A stretch of 64,000 bases of DNA from Gemmatimonadota bacterium. GTDB lineage: Bacteria > Gemmatimonadota > Gemmatimonadetes > Gemmatimonadales > GWC2-71-9. Below are positions 42,950 to 50,582 of the stretch, in pieces (positions within the stretch are counted from its first letter, which is position 1; each line of letters opens with the position of its first letter). The position numbers were made by a program, and so were the translations under genes. The notes under the pieces are model-generated. The model did not search any database. It saw only the letters and a list, made by a program, of their open reading frames with translations, and was not told the origin of the DNA. The DNA lies in contig VGVQ01000010.1 in assembly GCA_016874005.1 (NCBI GenBank), positions 1 through 64,000 of the forward strand. The letters are read 5' to 3'.

Positions 42950-45043
42950 ATGCCTGACCAACCGCTCCGACGGCCGCCGCCCACCCGCGCCGGTGATCAG
43001 GTCGACGACTACCACGGCACCGCGATCGGCGATCCCTACCGCTGGCTCGAGGATCCCGATTCGCCCGAGACCCAGGCCTGGGTGACCGCCCAGAACGAGG
43101 TGACCTTCGGTTACCTGGCCTCGCTGCCGGAGCGGGAGTCCTTTCGGCGGCGGCTCACCGAGCTTCAGGACTACGAGCGATTCTCGGTCCCGTACTTCCG
43201 CGGCGGGCGCTACTTCTTCGCCCGCAACAGCGGGCTCGAGAATCAAGCGGTCCTCTTCGTCCAAAACGGCCTCGACGGCGTCCCGCGGGTGCTCCTCGAC
43301 CCCAACCTCCTCTCCCCGGACGGGACCGTTGCCCTGACCCTGGTGGAGCCAAGTCCGGACGGTCGGCTCCTGCTCTACGGCACCTCGACGAGCGGCTCGG
43401 ACTGGCAGGAGTTTCGAATCCGCCGGGTCGACGACGGCGTCGACCTCCCGGACCGACTCCGGTGGATCAAGTTCTCGGGCGGTACCTGGACAAGAGATGG
43501 GGCTGGCTTCTTCTACGGCCGCTACCCGGAGCCCAGCGGCGCCGCTCTCACCGCCGCCAATCGGGACATGAAGGTGTACTACCATCGGCTCGGGGCGGAG
43601 CAAGCCGACGACACCCTGATCTACCAGCGGCCCGACCAGCCCGACTGGGGTTTCGGGCTCGAGGTGAGCCACGACGGCCGGTATCTCATCGTGGCGATCT
43701 GGGTCGGCACCGATACCCGGACCAGGATCCACTACCTCGACCTGATCGATCCGACCGATCCTCGCCTGAGCGGGCCCGTGACCCCGATGCTCGACCGGTT
43801 CGACGCGGCCTACGCGTTTCTCGGCAACCGCGGCCCGACCTGCTACTTCCGGACCGACCTCGACGCTCCCCGCGGGAGGATCGTGTCCGTGGAGGCGACC
43901 GCTCCGGAAGTCATCCGATCGATCGTGGCGGAGCGCCCCGATGCCCTCGAATCGGTGGCCCATGTCGGCGGCCGGCTGGTCGCGTCGTATCTCGTCGACG
44001 CCAAGTCGGCGCTCGAAGTATTCGACGAGGCCGGCACCCACCTGGGCGCCCTCCAGTTGCCGGGCATCGGGACCGGCACCGGGATCACCGGCGAGCCCGA
44101 CCGCGCCGAGGCGTTCTTCGCGTTCACCTCGTTTCTGGCGCCGGCGACGATCTACCGCGCCGACGTCGTCGCCCGAACGGTCGAGGTGTTTCGCGCCCCG
44201 GTCCTCAAGTTCGACCCGACGGCCTTCACCACCGAGCAGGTCTTCTATCGCAGCAAGGACGGCACCCGGATCCCGATGTTCCTCGTCCACCGCGCCGACC
44301 TGAAACGCGACGGGACCAACCCCACCCTGCTCTACGGGTATGGCGGGTTCGACGTGAGCCTCACCCCCGCCTTCAGCCCCGGGACCATCGCCTGGATCGA
44401 GCGAGGCGGGATCTACGCCTCGGCCAACCTTCGAGGCGGGGGCGAATACGGCAAGGCCTGGCACGAAGCGGGGCAGCGGGGATCCAAGCAGAACGTCTTC
44501 GACGACTTCATCGCCGCCGCCGAGCATCTCATTGCCGAGGGCTACACCAGCTCGGCTCACCTCGCGGTGGAAGGCGGCTCGAACGGGGGGCTGCTGGTCG
44601 GTGCCACGGTCAATCAACGACCCGACCTGGCGGCGGTCGCGATCCCCGAGGTCGGCGTTCTCGACATGCTGCGCTATCATCACTTCACGATCGGGTGGGC
44701 CTGGGTGCCCGAATATGGATCGGCCGAAGACCGCAACGACTTCCCGGTGCTCAGAGGGTACTCGCCATTGCACAATCTTGTTCCTGGGACCGATTACCCC
44801 GCGACGCTGATCGTCACCGCCGATCATGACGACCGGGTGGTCCCGGCTCATTCGTTCAAGTACGCCGCGGCGCTCCAGGCCGCGACCGCCTGGCAGCGGC
44901 CGGCCTATATCCGGATCGAGACCAAGGCCGGTCACGGCGCCGGCAAGCCGCTCTCGAAGTCGATCGAGGAGCGGGCCGACGTGTTGGCGTTCGCGTGGGC
45001 CCACCTCGACCGCCGCGAGCCTTGCGGAGGCAACCCATCATGA
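42950..45043 (+). CDS. Prolyl oligopeptidase family serine peptidase (S9A)
   Basis: This 697-aa protein has no signal peptide, so it is probably cytoplasmic. It has the N-terminal IGDPYRWLEDPDSPETQAWV typical of S9A, a seven-bladed propeller (about residues 75-420), and a catalytic domain with GGSNGGLLVG (Ser544), TADHDDRVVP (Asp about 627) and KAGHGAGKP (His662). It cleaves short peptides after proline. It is translationally coupled (ATGA) to the aldo/keto reductase-RidA gene downstream, an unusual partner. The start at 42950 is the first ATG before the conserved N-terminus; no strong Shine-Dalgarno sequence is seen. Confidence 0.9.
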   Translation: MPDQPLRRPPPTRAGDQVDDYHGTAIGDPYRWLEDPDSPETQAWVTAQNEVTFGYLASLPERESFRRRLTELQDYERFSVPYFRGGRYFFARNSGLENQAVLFVQNGLDGVPRVLLDPNLLSPDGTVALTLVEPSPDGRLLLYGTSTSGSDWQEFRIRRVDDGVDLPDRLRWIKFSGGTWTRDGAGFFYGRYPEPSGAALTAANRDMKVYYHRLGAEQADDTLIYQRPDQPDWGFGLEVSHDGRYLIVAIWVGTDTRTRIHYLDLIDPTDPRLSGPVTPMLDRFDAAYAFLGNRGPTCYFRTDLDAPRGRIVSVEATAPEVIRSIVAERPDALESVAHVGGRLVASYLVDAKSALEVFDEAGTHLGALQLPGIGTGTGITGEPDRAEAFFAFTSFLAPATIYRADVVARTVEVFRAPVLKFDPTAFTTEQVFYRSKDGTRIPMFLVHRADLKRDGTNPTLLYGYGGFDVSLTPAFSPGTIAWIERGGIYASANLRGGGEYGKAWHEAGQRGSKQNVFDDFIAAAEHLIAEGYTSSAHLAVEGGSNGGLLVGATVNQRPDLAAVAIPEVGVLDMLRYHHFTIGWAWVPEYGSAEDRNDFPVLRGYSPLHNLVPGTDYPATLIVTADHDDRVVPAHSFKYAAALQAATAWQRPAYIRIETKAGHGAGKPLSKSIEERADVLAFAWAHLDRREPCGGNPS

Positions 45044-46494
45044 GCATTCCACGGTACCCCCTGGCACCGGACTGCTCGGTGAGCCGGATCGTCACCGGGC
45101 TGTGGCAGATCGCCGACCTCGAACGCGGCGGCACCCCGCTCGACCCGGCTGCTGGCGCACTCGCCATGGCGCCGTACCACGCCGCCGGGTTCACCTCTTT
45201 CGACCTGGCCGACCACTACGGCTCGGCCGAACTGGTTGCCGGCCGATTCCGAGCCGGTCTCGGCCCCGCCGCCAAAGCGGAACTTCTCACCAAATGGGTC
45301 CCGAGGCCGGGACCGCTCGACCGCCCGGCGGTCCGACAGGCCGTCGATCGAGCCCGGCAGCGACTCGGGGTCGAGGTCATCGACTTGATGCAGTTCCACG
45401 CCTGGCGTTATCCCGATCCCAGCTGGCTCGACGGACTGTTCTGGCTCGCCGAACTTCGCGACGAGGGCCTGATCAGGCACCTCGGGGTGACCAACTTCGA
45501 CGCGGTCCACCTCGACATCGCGTTGTCGTCGGGGATCCCGCTGGTCTCCAACCAGGTCTGTTACTCATTGCTGGATCGGCGGCCGGCCGGAGCGCTGACC
45601 GACGTCTGTCGCAAACACGGCGTGGCCCTGCTCTGTTACGGGACGGTGGCGGGTGGCTTCCTCACCGAGCGCTGGCTCGAGAAACCGGAGCCCGATTGGG
45701 CCGCCCTCGGCACCTGGTCGGAGATGAAGTACGGGCGGTTCATCGCCGCGGCGGGCGGCTGGACGGCGCTCCAGCGGGTACTCGGCTGCACCGCGCGGAT
45801 CGCGGCCAAGCACAAGGTCTCGATGGCCAACGTCGCGTGCCGCTGGGTGCTCGACCAGCCCGCCGCCGCCGCGATCATCGTCGGCGCGCGGCTCGGCGCG
45901 AGCACCCACCTCGAGGACAACGCCCGAGTCTTTCGGTTCTCGCTCGACGACGAGGACCGGGCCGCGCTGGCCGAGACGGTCGCCACCCTCGAGCCGATCC
46001 CGGGCGACTCGGGCGACGAGTACCGGCGAGCGCCGTACCTGACGGCCTCGGGCGACCTGAGCCATCACCTCGAGTCGTTCCCGTCACCATACCCGGTGAC
46101 CACGCTCGGTCCCGCTCGTCAGATCGCCCGAAGCGGCACCATCTGGGAGCCCCTCGCCGGGTTCTGCCGAGCCACCCGGATCGGCGATCGGATCCTGGTC
46201 TCCGGCACCACGGCCACCCACGGAGACCGGGTCATCGGCGGCAGCGATCCGGCCGCCCAGACCCATTTCGTGATCGACAAGATCCAAGGCGCCCTCGAGT
46301 CGCTGGGCGGGTCGCTCGAACAGGTGATCCGGACCAGGATTTTCGTTCGCGACATCAGCCAGTGGGAACCGGTGGCCCGAGCCCATGGGCAACGGTTCGG
46401 GGCCGTCCTCCCCGCCAACACCCTGGTCCAGGCAAATTTGGTCGGCGACGGCTATTTGGTGGAAATCGAAGCAGAGGCCATAGTAACCCAGTGA
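45040..46494 (+). CDS. Aldo/keto reductase-RidA domain fusion
   Basis: This 484-aa protein has two domains. Residues about 1-335 are an aldo/keto reductase: FDLADHYGSAE gives the catalytic Asp and Tyr, LLTKW the Lys, and LMQFHAWRY the His, followed by IRHLGVTNF and an NADPH-site region IIVGARLGAS. Residues about 365-484 are a RidA/YjgF-like domain (RIGDRILVSGTTATHG, LGGSLEQVIRTRIFV, GYLVEIEAEAIV). The Arg that active RidA enzymes carry before the last strand (PARS motif) is Asn460 here (LPANTLVQ), so imine hydrolysis is doubtful. The start overlaps the peptidase stop by 4 bases. One reading: reduction of a carbonyl metabolite, with the Rid half sensing or trimerising. Confidence 0.85.
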   Translation: MSIPRYPLAPDCSVSRIVTGLWQIADLERGGTPLDPAAGALAMAPYHAAGFTSFDLADHYGSAELVAGRFRAGLGPAAKAELLTKWVPRPGPLDRPAVRQAVDRARQRLGVEVIDLMQFHAWRYPDPSWLDGLFWLAELRDEGLIRHLGVTNFDAVHLDIALSSGIPLVSNQVCYSLLDRRPAGALTDVCRKHGVALLCYGTVAGGFLTERWLEKPEPDWAALGTWSEMKYGRFIAAAGGWTALQRVLGCTARIAAKHKVSMANVACRWVLDQPAAAAIIVGARLGASTHLEDNARVFRFSLDDEDRAALAETVATLEPIPGDSGDEYRRAPYLTASGDLSHHLESFPSPYPVTTLGPARQIARSGTIWEPLAGFCRATRIGDRILVSGTTATHGDRVIGGSDPAAQTHFVIDKIQGALESLGGSLEQVIRTRIFVRDISQWEPVARAHGQRFGAVLPANTLVQANLVGDGYLVEIEAEAIVTQ

Positions 46495-46513
46495 CCCTGA
46501 ACGGAGAGACCCG

Positions 46514-47779
46514 ATGACGTTGTCCCGCTCCTTGACCGCGGCCGTGCTGGTCGCGGCACCGCTGTCGGCCCAACAGAATCCGCCCCAGCCGCCGCCCGTG
46601 ACCGTGGTGCGCGCGGCCCGGATGTTCGACGCGAACGCGGGGCGGATCGTTCCCAACGCCGTGGTGGCGGTGCAAGGCGACAAGATCCTGAGCGTCGGGG
46701 GGACCAATCTCCCCAAGGATGCCGCGGTGGTCGACCTCGGCAACGTGACCCTGCTCCCGGGCTTCATCGACCTGCACACCCACCTGGTCTCGGAGATCTC
46801 GGCCGCGTCGTTCACGGCCGCCGTCACCAACACGATGGCGGACGGGGCCTTTTCCGCTACCGCCAACGCCCGCAAGACACTGCTGGCGGGCTTCACCACG
46901 GTGCGCGACTTCGGCGGCGACATCACGGTGGCCCTGGGCAAGGCGGTCGACCGCGGAACGGTGCTGGGCCCGCGGGTCATCCCTTCGCGGGAATCGATCG
47001 GCATCACGGGAGGTCATTGCGACGCCACCGGCTACGCCCCCGGCGTCCTCGAACAGGGCACCAAGGACGGAGTCGCGGACGGCCCCTGGGAGGTGGTTCA
47101 GGCGGTCCGCTACCAGATCAAGCACGGCGCCCAAGTAATCAAGACGTGCGCCACCGCGGGTGTCCTCTCGCTCGAGGGCCCGGTCGGGGCCCAGCAGTAC
47201 AGCTATGACGAACTCAAGGCGATGGTCGAGGAGGCGGCCCGCCACGACATCCGGGTCGCGGCCCACGCCCACGGCACCGAGGGCATCAAGGCGGCGATCC
47301 GGGCTGGGGTCACCAGCATCGAACACGGCTCGATGCTGGATGACGAGGCCATCGCGTTGATGAGGCAGCACGGCACCTGGCTCGTGCCAACGAGCTACCT
47401 CGCCGACCGAATCAACCTGGCGGTCCTCCCGCCGCTCGTCCGCCGGAAGGCGGAGACCATCATTCCGAAGGCGAGGGAGAGCCTCCGCAAGGCCATTGGT
47501 GCCGGGGTCCGGATCGCCTTCGGTACCGATGCCGGCGTCTATCCCCATGGCGAAAACGCCAAGGAGTTCGCGGTCTACGTCAAGCTCGGGATGAGCCCGA
47601 TCGAGGCGCTCAAGGCGGCGACGGTCTACGCGGCGGAAGCGTTGGGGAAGACCGACCGAGGGGCGATCGTGCCTGGTTCGCTGGCGGACCTCGTGGCGGT
47701 CCCCGGCGATCCGACCGCCGACATCACCGCCACCGAGCGGGTCAGTTGGGTGATGGCGGCCGGGAAGGTCGTGAAATGA
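46514..47779 (+). CDS. Secreted amidohydrolase (Xaa-Pro dipeptidase/carboxypeptidase-like)
   Basis: This 421-aa protein has a signal peptide (LTAAVLVAAPLSAQQ) and a complete amidohydrolase-superfamily metal site: FIDLHTHL, QVIKTCATAG (Lys for carboxylation), VAAHAHGTEG, IEHGSM and FGTDAGVYPHG. The sequence resembles the binuclear-zinc prolidases and Xaa-Arg/Lys dipeptidases in which the carboxylated Lys lies in strand 4. Together with the S9 peptidase upstream it fits utilisation of proline-rich or small peptides. GGAGA lies 8 bases before the ATG. It ends near the hairpin at 47794-47819. Confidence 0.88.
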   Translation: MTLSRSLTAAVLVAAPLSAQQNPPQPPPVTVVRAARMFDANAGRIVPNAVVAVQGDKILSVGGTNLPKDAAVVDLGNVTLLPGFIDLHTHLVSEISAASFTAAVTNTMADGAFSATANARKTLLAGFTTVRDFGGDITVALGKAVDRGTVLGPRVIPSRESIGITGGHCDATGYAPGVLEQGTKDGVADGPWEVVQAVRYQIKHGAQVIKTCATAGVLSLEGPVGAQQYSYDELKAMVEEAARHDIRVAAHAHGTEGIKAAIRAGVTSIEHGSMLDDEAIALMRQHGTWLVPTSYLADRINLAVLPPLVRRKAETIIPKARESLRKAIGAGVRIAFGTDAGVYPHGENAKEFAVYVKLGMSPIEALKAATVYAAEALGKTDRGAIVPGSLADLVAVPGDPTADITATERVSWVMAAGKVVK

Positions 47780-47793
47780 TCGGCGCGATCGTC

Positions 47794-47819
47794 AACCGGT
47801 GGCCGTTCAGCCACCGGTT
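47794..47819. terminator. Bidirectional hairpin between convergent genes
   Basis: AACCGGTGGC (47794-47803) and GCCACCGGTT (47810-47819) form a perfect 10-bp stem with a 6-base loop CGTTCA. The loop contains the stop codon of the minus-strand DUF5916 gene (47807-47809), and the plus-strand amidohydrolase ends 14 bases before. Like the hairpin at 40405-40436 it lacks a T-tract. Confidence 0.55.
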
Positions 47820-50026
47820 CCGAACTGCCGGGTGAACTTCACCACGAACGACCGAGTGATCGAGCGGTCCCAGGCGAACAGCCCGGTCGCATTCTCGGCG
47901 AGGTTGAGCACCACGAACAGACCGGTCCCCGCGGTGTTGAGCCAGCCGAACCGTATGTTGGCCGAGAACACCCTGGCTTGGTTGTTGTACTGGACCAGCG
48001 ACTGGGTGAAGATCCGCGGGGTGAAGAAGTAACCGATTCGTACCCCCACCAACGACCGGACGAATTCGCCCTCGTCGAGATTGACGTCGTTGTAGTCCAG
48101 CAGCAGCGACGAGGTCAGCGACGATCCTTGCCGAACCGTCAAGGTGGCACTTCCGCCGTACCGGGTCCCGTTGTAGAACGGACCCGCCTCGAGCCGGGTG
48201 GTGAACGACAGGGGAGCGCTCGGGTTGGTCGAGAAGTCGAAGGCGAGGTTGGTCCAACGGTACTCGCCGGCCGGCAGGGTCACCCCACGGGCGATCGCGA
48301 ACGGGCTGGTGAGGCCTTCCCGGAACACGTTGATCTCGGGGCCGATCCGGCCGCCGTTGGCGAATTCCATCTCGCCGGCGTCGAGGTGGATCATTTCGGA
48401 CTGGATCTTCCCGTCGAACCCGAAGAAGCCGCGATAGTTCACGTGCGGGAGCCAATACCGGAGTCGCGAGTGGTTGAGCGGCATGGTGTGAAAGATCGAT
48501 CCCTCGTAGTAGCGATAGCCGCTCCGGCTCAAGAAGCCGACCTCGGGGTTGAAGTCCTCCCCCACCTGGGTGTAACGGAAGACGTTGTTCCACCGTCGGG
48601 TCCGGTACTCGAGCCGACCGCTGAAGGCGCCATCGCGGCCATCGAGCCCCGGGGTGGCGGTCTTCGCGGCCCACCAGTCGAAGGTGAATGGCTCGCTCAG
48701 CGCGAAGCGTCCGTCCAGGCCGATGGTCGAGTTACGATCGTCGCCATCGCTGGTCGCCACCCGATGCACTCCCATCAGCCCGAGCCGGGAACGACCCCAT
48801 TCACGCGAGACCCGCGCCACCGAATACGAGTTGGCCGGCTGGCGCTGGGCCTTCTCGGTGAACAGTTGCATCCCGCCGACGGTCAAACCGGCCACCCGGC
48901 CGGTGAGCCTCCCGCCCCCGACGATGGGGACCGGGTTCCCCTCGGAGTCGATTCCGATCCGGCGCGAGAAGAACAGCTCGACGGCCTGCGGGGTGCCGGA
49001 CGAGAACACCCCGGCGTTTTCGAGGAAGAAGGGCCGCTTTTCGGGAAAGAACAGCGGGAATCTCGTCAGGTTGGTTCGCTGTTCGTCGACCTCGACCTGG
49101 GCGAAGTCGGTGTTGTAGGTCGCGTCGAGCGTTAGGCTCGGCGTAATGCCGAGTTTGGCGTCCACCCCGAATTCGGTCGGGTAGCGGGTGGAGTCCCACG
49201 GCAGCGTGACGGTCAGCGGGGAGTAGAGTTTCTGGGCCGAGCTCAAGATGTAGGGCGTCACCGTGGCGATCCGCTGACTCGGCACCGCGAGTTCCACCAA
49301 GGTGCCGGCTCGTGAGAGCCGGTAGAGATTGTGCTGCCGCTCGACCGGTGCCCAGAGCGACTCCTCGTTTCGCCGCCGGATGCTCCGAGCGAAGTTGAGG
49401 CCCCAGGTCTGCTCCCGGGCCCCGCCGTAACGCAAAGTCGAAAACGGGATCCGGAACTCGGCGTACCACCCGAGGCTGTCCACGTGGGTCCGCACCGTCC
49501 AGCTGGCATCCCAGTTCAAATTGAAGCCGCCGGCCGATCCGGCCTGGGCTCGGGTCTGACCCTGCTGAAAGACCCCGCCGCCCTCACCCTCCTTGACCAC
49601 CTGTCCGTCGTGCTCGACCCCGGCGGGCGTGGTGGCGAACACGAAGCCGTTCTGCCGATCGTGGTAGGTATCGAAGATGACCGAGAAGTAGTCGCTGTTG
49701 CTCAAGGTGACGTCGCGGATCCGCTCGCCGGCGACGATACCGGCGGGATCGCGGTCGAACATCCAGGCCCCGATGTAAAGGGCCTTGCCGTCCGACAGCA
49801 ATCGCACCTCGGTGCGCTCGGTCGCCGGGGCGCCTTCCGATGGGTCGCGCTGGATGAAATCGGTGATCGGTCGGGCCTCGCGCCAGACCGGATCATCGAG
49901 CCGCCCGTCGATCTGGGGCGGGGTGGCGATCCGGGCGGTCCGGGCGACCCGGGAGGTCGAGTCTTGGGCAAAAACACTCACCGGCGTCGCGACGACGACG
50001 CCGAGACAAACGATCATGGTTTTCAT
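47807..50026 (-). CDS. CBM9-like/DUF5916 outer-membrane beta-barrel protein (second copy)
   Basis: This 739-aa protein has a signal peptide (MIVCLGVVVATPVSVFAQ), a CBM9-like N-terminal sandwich (PPQIDGRLDDPVWREARP, ALYIGAWMFDRDPAG) and a DUF5916 barrel with DATYNTDFAQVEVDEQRTNL and LFFPEKRPFFLENAGVF. It has the same architecture as the protein at 6207-8423 but is clearly divergent. The C-terminus (SFVVKFTRQF) ends in aromatic Phe before a short tail, typical of barrel recognition by BAM. ATG 50026 is used because Lys2 gives a normal signal peptide; ATG 50017 three codons later is possible. A TTGTATACAA palindrome overlaps the start. Confidence 0.82.
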   Translation of the reverse strand: MKTMIVCLGVVVATPVSVFAQDSTSRVARTARIATPPQIDGRLDDPVWREARPITDFIQRDPSEGAPATERTEVRLLSDGKALYIGAWMFDRDPAGIVAGERIRDVTLSNSDYFSVIFDTYHDRQNGFVFATTPAGVEHDGQVVKEGEGGGVFQQGQTRAQAGSAGGFNLNWDASWTVRTHVDSLGWYAEFRIPFSTLRYGGAREQTWGLNFARSIRRRNEESLWAPVERQHNLYRLSRAGTLVELAVPSQRIATVTPYILSSAQKLYSPLTVTLPWDSTRYPTEFGVDAKLGITPSLTLDATYNTDFAQVEVDEQRTNLTRFPLFFPEKRPFFLENAGVFSSGTPQAVELFFSRRIGIDSEGNPVPIVGGGRLTGRVAGLTVGGMQLFTEKAQRQPANSYSVARVSREWGRSRLGLMGVHRVATSDGDDRNSTIGLDGRFALSEPFTFDWWAAKTATPGLDGRDGAFSGRLEYRTRRWNNVFRYTQVGEDFNPEVGFLSRSGYRYYEGSIFHTMPLNHSRLRYWLPHVNYRGFFGFDGKIQSEMIHLDAGEMEFANGGRIGPEINVFREGLTSPFAIARGVTLPAGEYRWTNLAFDFSTNPSAPLSFTTRLEAGPFYNGTRYGGSATLTVRQGSSLTSSLLLDYNDVNLDEGEFVRSLVGVRIGYFFTPRIFTQSLVQYNNQARVFSANIRFGWLNTAGTGLFVVLNLAENATGLFAWDRSITRSFVVKFTRQFGTGG

Positions 50027-50035
50027 TGTATACAA
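50026..50035. promoter_or_regulatory. TTGTATACAA palindrome at the DUF5916 gene start
   Basis: A perfect 10-bp palindrome immediately upstream of, and by one base overlapping, the start codon of the minus-strand gene lies in an AT-rich patch. It also contains TACAAT on the minus strand, 7 bases before the alternative ATG at 50017. It could be an operator, a -10 element or both. Confidence 0.35.
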
Positions 50036-50144
50036 ACTTAGCAACCCGGGTGCGATCCCACCACTATTCGTCGCTCGTCGGCCGCCTCTCGCGCCCCGCC
50101 GGTTTTGGCGATACAATCGCCGACCGCATTCCCGGGATGCCAGG

Positions 50145-50516
50145 ATGTCGACCGCCGCCACCGTTGCCACCACCCTTCGTCAGCTGTCGGGAGTGACCCC
50201 GAAGACCGAGTTCGGCGGACTGGCCTTTTTCGTCGGGGGAACCCGGTTCGCCGCCCTCACGCCGGAGGCGGTCCTGCTCCACCTCCCTCCCGAGGCGCTC
50301 ACCGAGGCGCTGATGGGGGGCGCGGCGCGACCGTTCATCTCGGTTGGCGCGATGGGTAAGCATGGTTGGGTCGAGATTCGCTTCTCGAGCATCGGGCCCG
50401 ACGAGTTGTCTCGGTACTTGCTCGCGGCGCATAACGCCGCCCTGCACGGCCACCGCCGAACCGCCATGAAAAAACCCGGCCGAGCCCGCCACACTCGGAA
50501 GACCACTCCGAAATAG
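50145..50516 (+). CDS. Small TfoX N-terminal/YjbR-like protein
   Basis: This 123-aa soluble protein has a single alpha/beta domain: TPKTEFGGLAFFVGGTRFAALTPEAVLLHLP, then GARPFISVG-like (AARPFISVGAMGKHGWVEIRF) and a C-terminal helix, followed by a very basic tail (RRTAMKKPGRARHTRKT). The FGG-F-x-FA pattern is that of TfoX N-terminal domains, which occur as stand-alone DNA- or ligand-binding proteins of unclear function. The basic tail would suit nucleic-acid binding (inference). The start at 50145 is the first ATG before the conserved part. Confidence 0.55.
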   Translation: MSTAATVATTLRQLSGVTPKTEFGGLAFFVGGTRFAALTPEAVLLHLPPEALTEALMGGAARPFISVGAMGKHGWVEIRFSSIGPDELSRYLLAAHNAALHGHRRTAMKKPGRARHTRKTTPK

Positions 50517-50582
50517 GCGACGGGCGGGGTGGCCCCGCCAGGCGGTTGACTTCCGAGGAAAGGCGGTCGACACTTTTCGGCA

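Noticed and set aside
41315-45004. Very long open frame (over 1200 codons) on the minus strand, opposite the serine hydrolase and prolyl oligopeptidase genes
   Set aside because: High-GC coding DNA keeps the opposite frame open; the peptide is repetitive, rich in Gly, Arg and Asp, has no domain, and two well-recognised genes occupy the plus strand.
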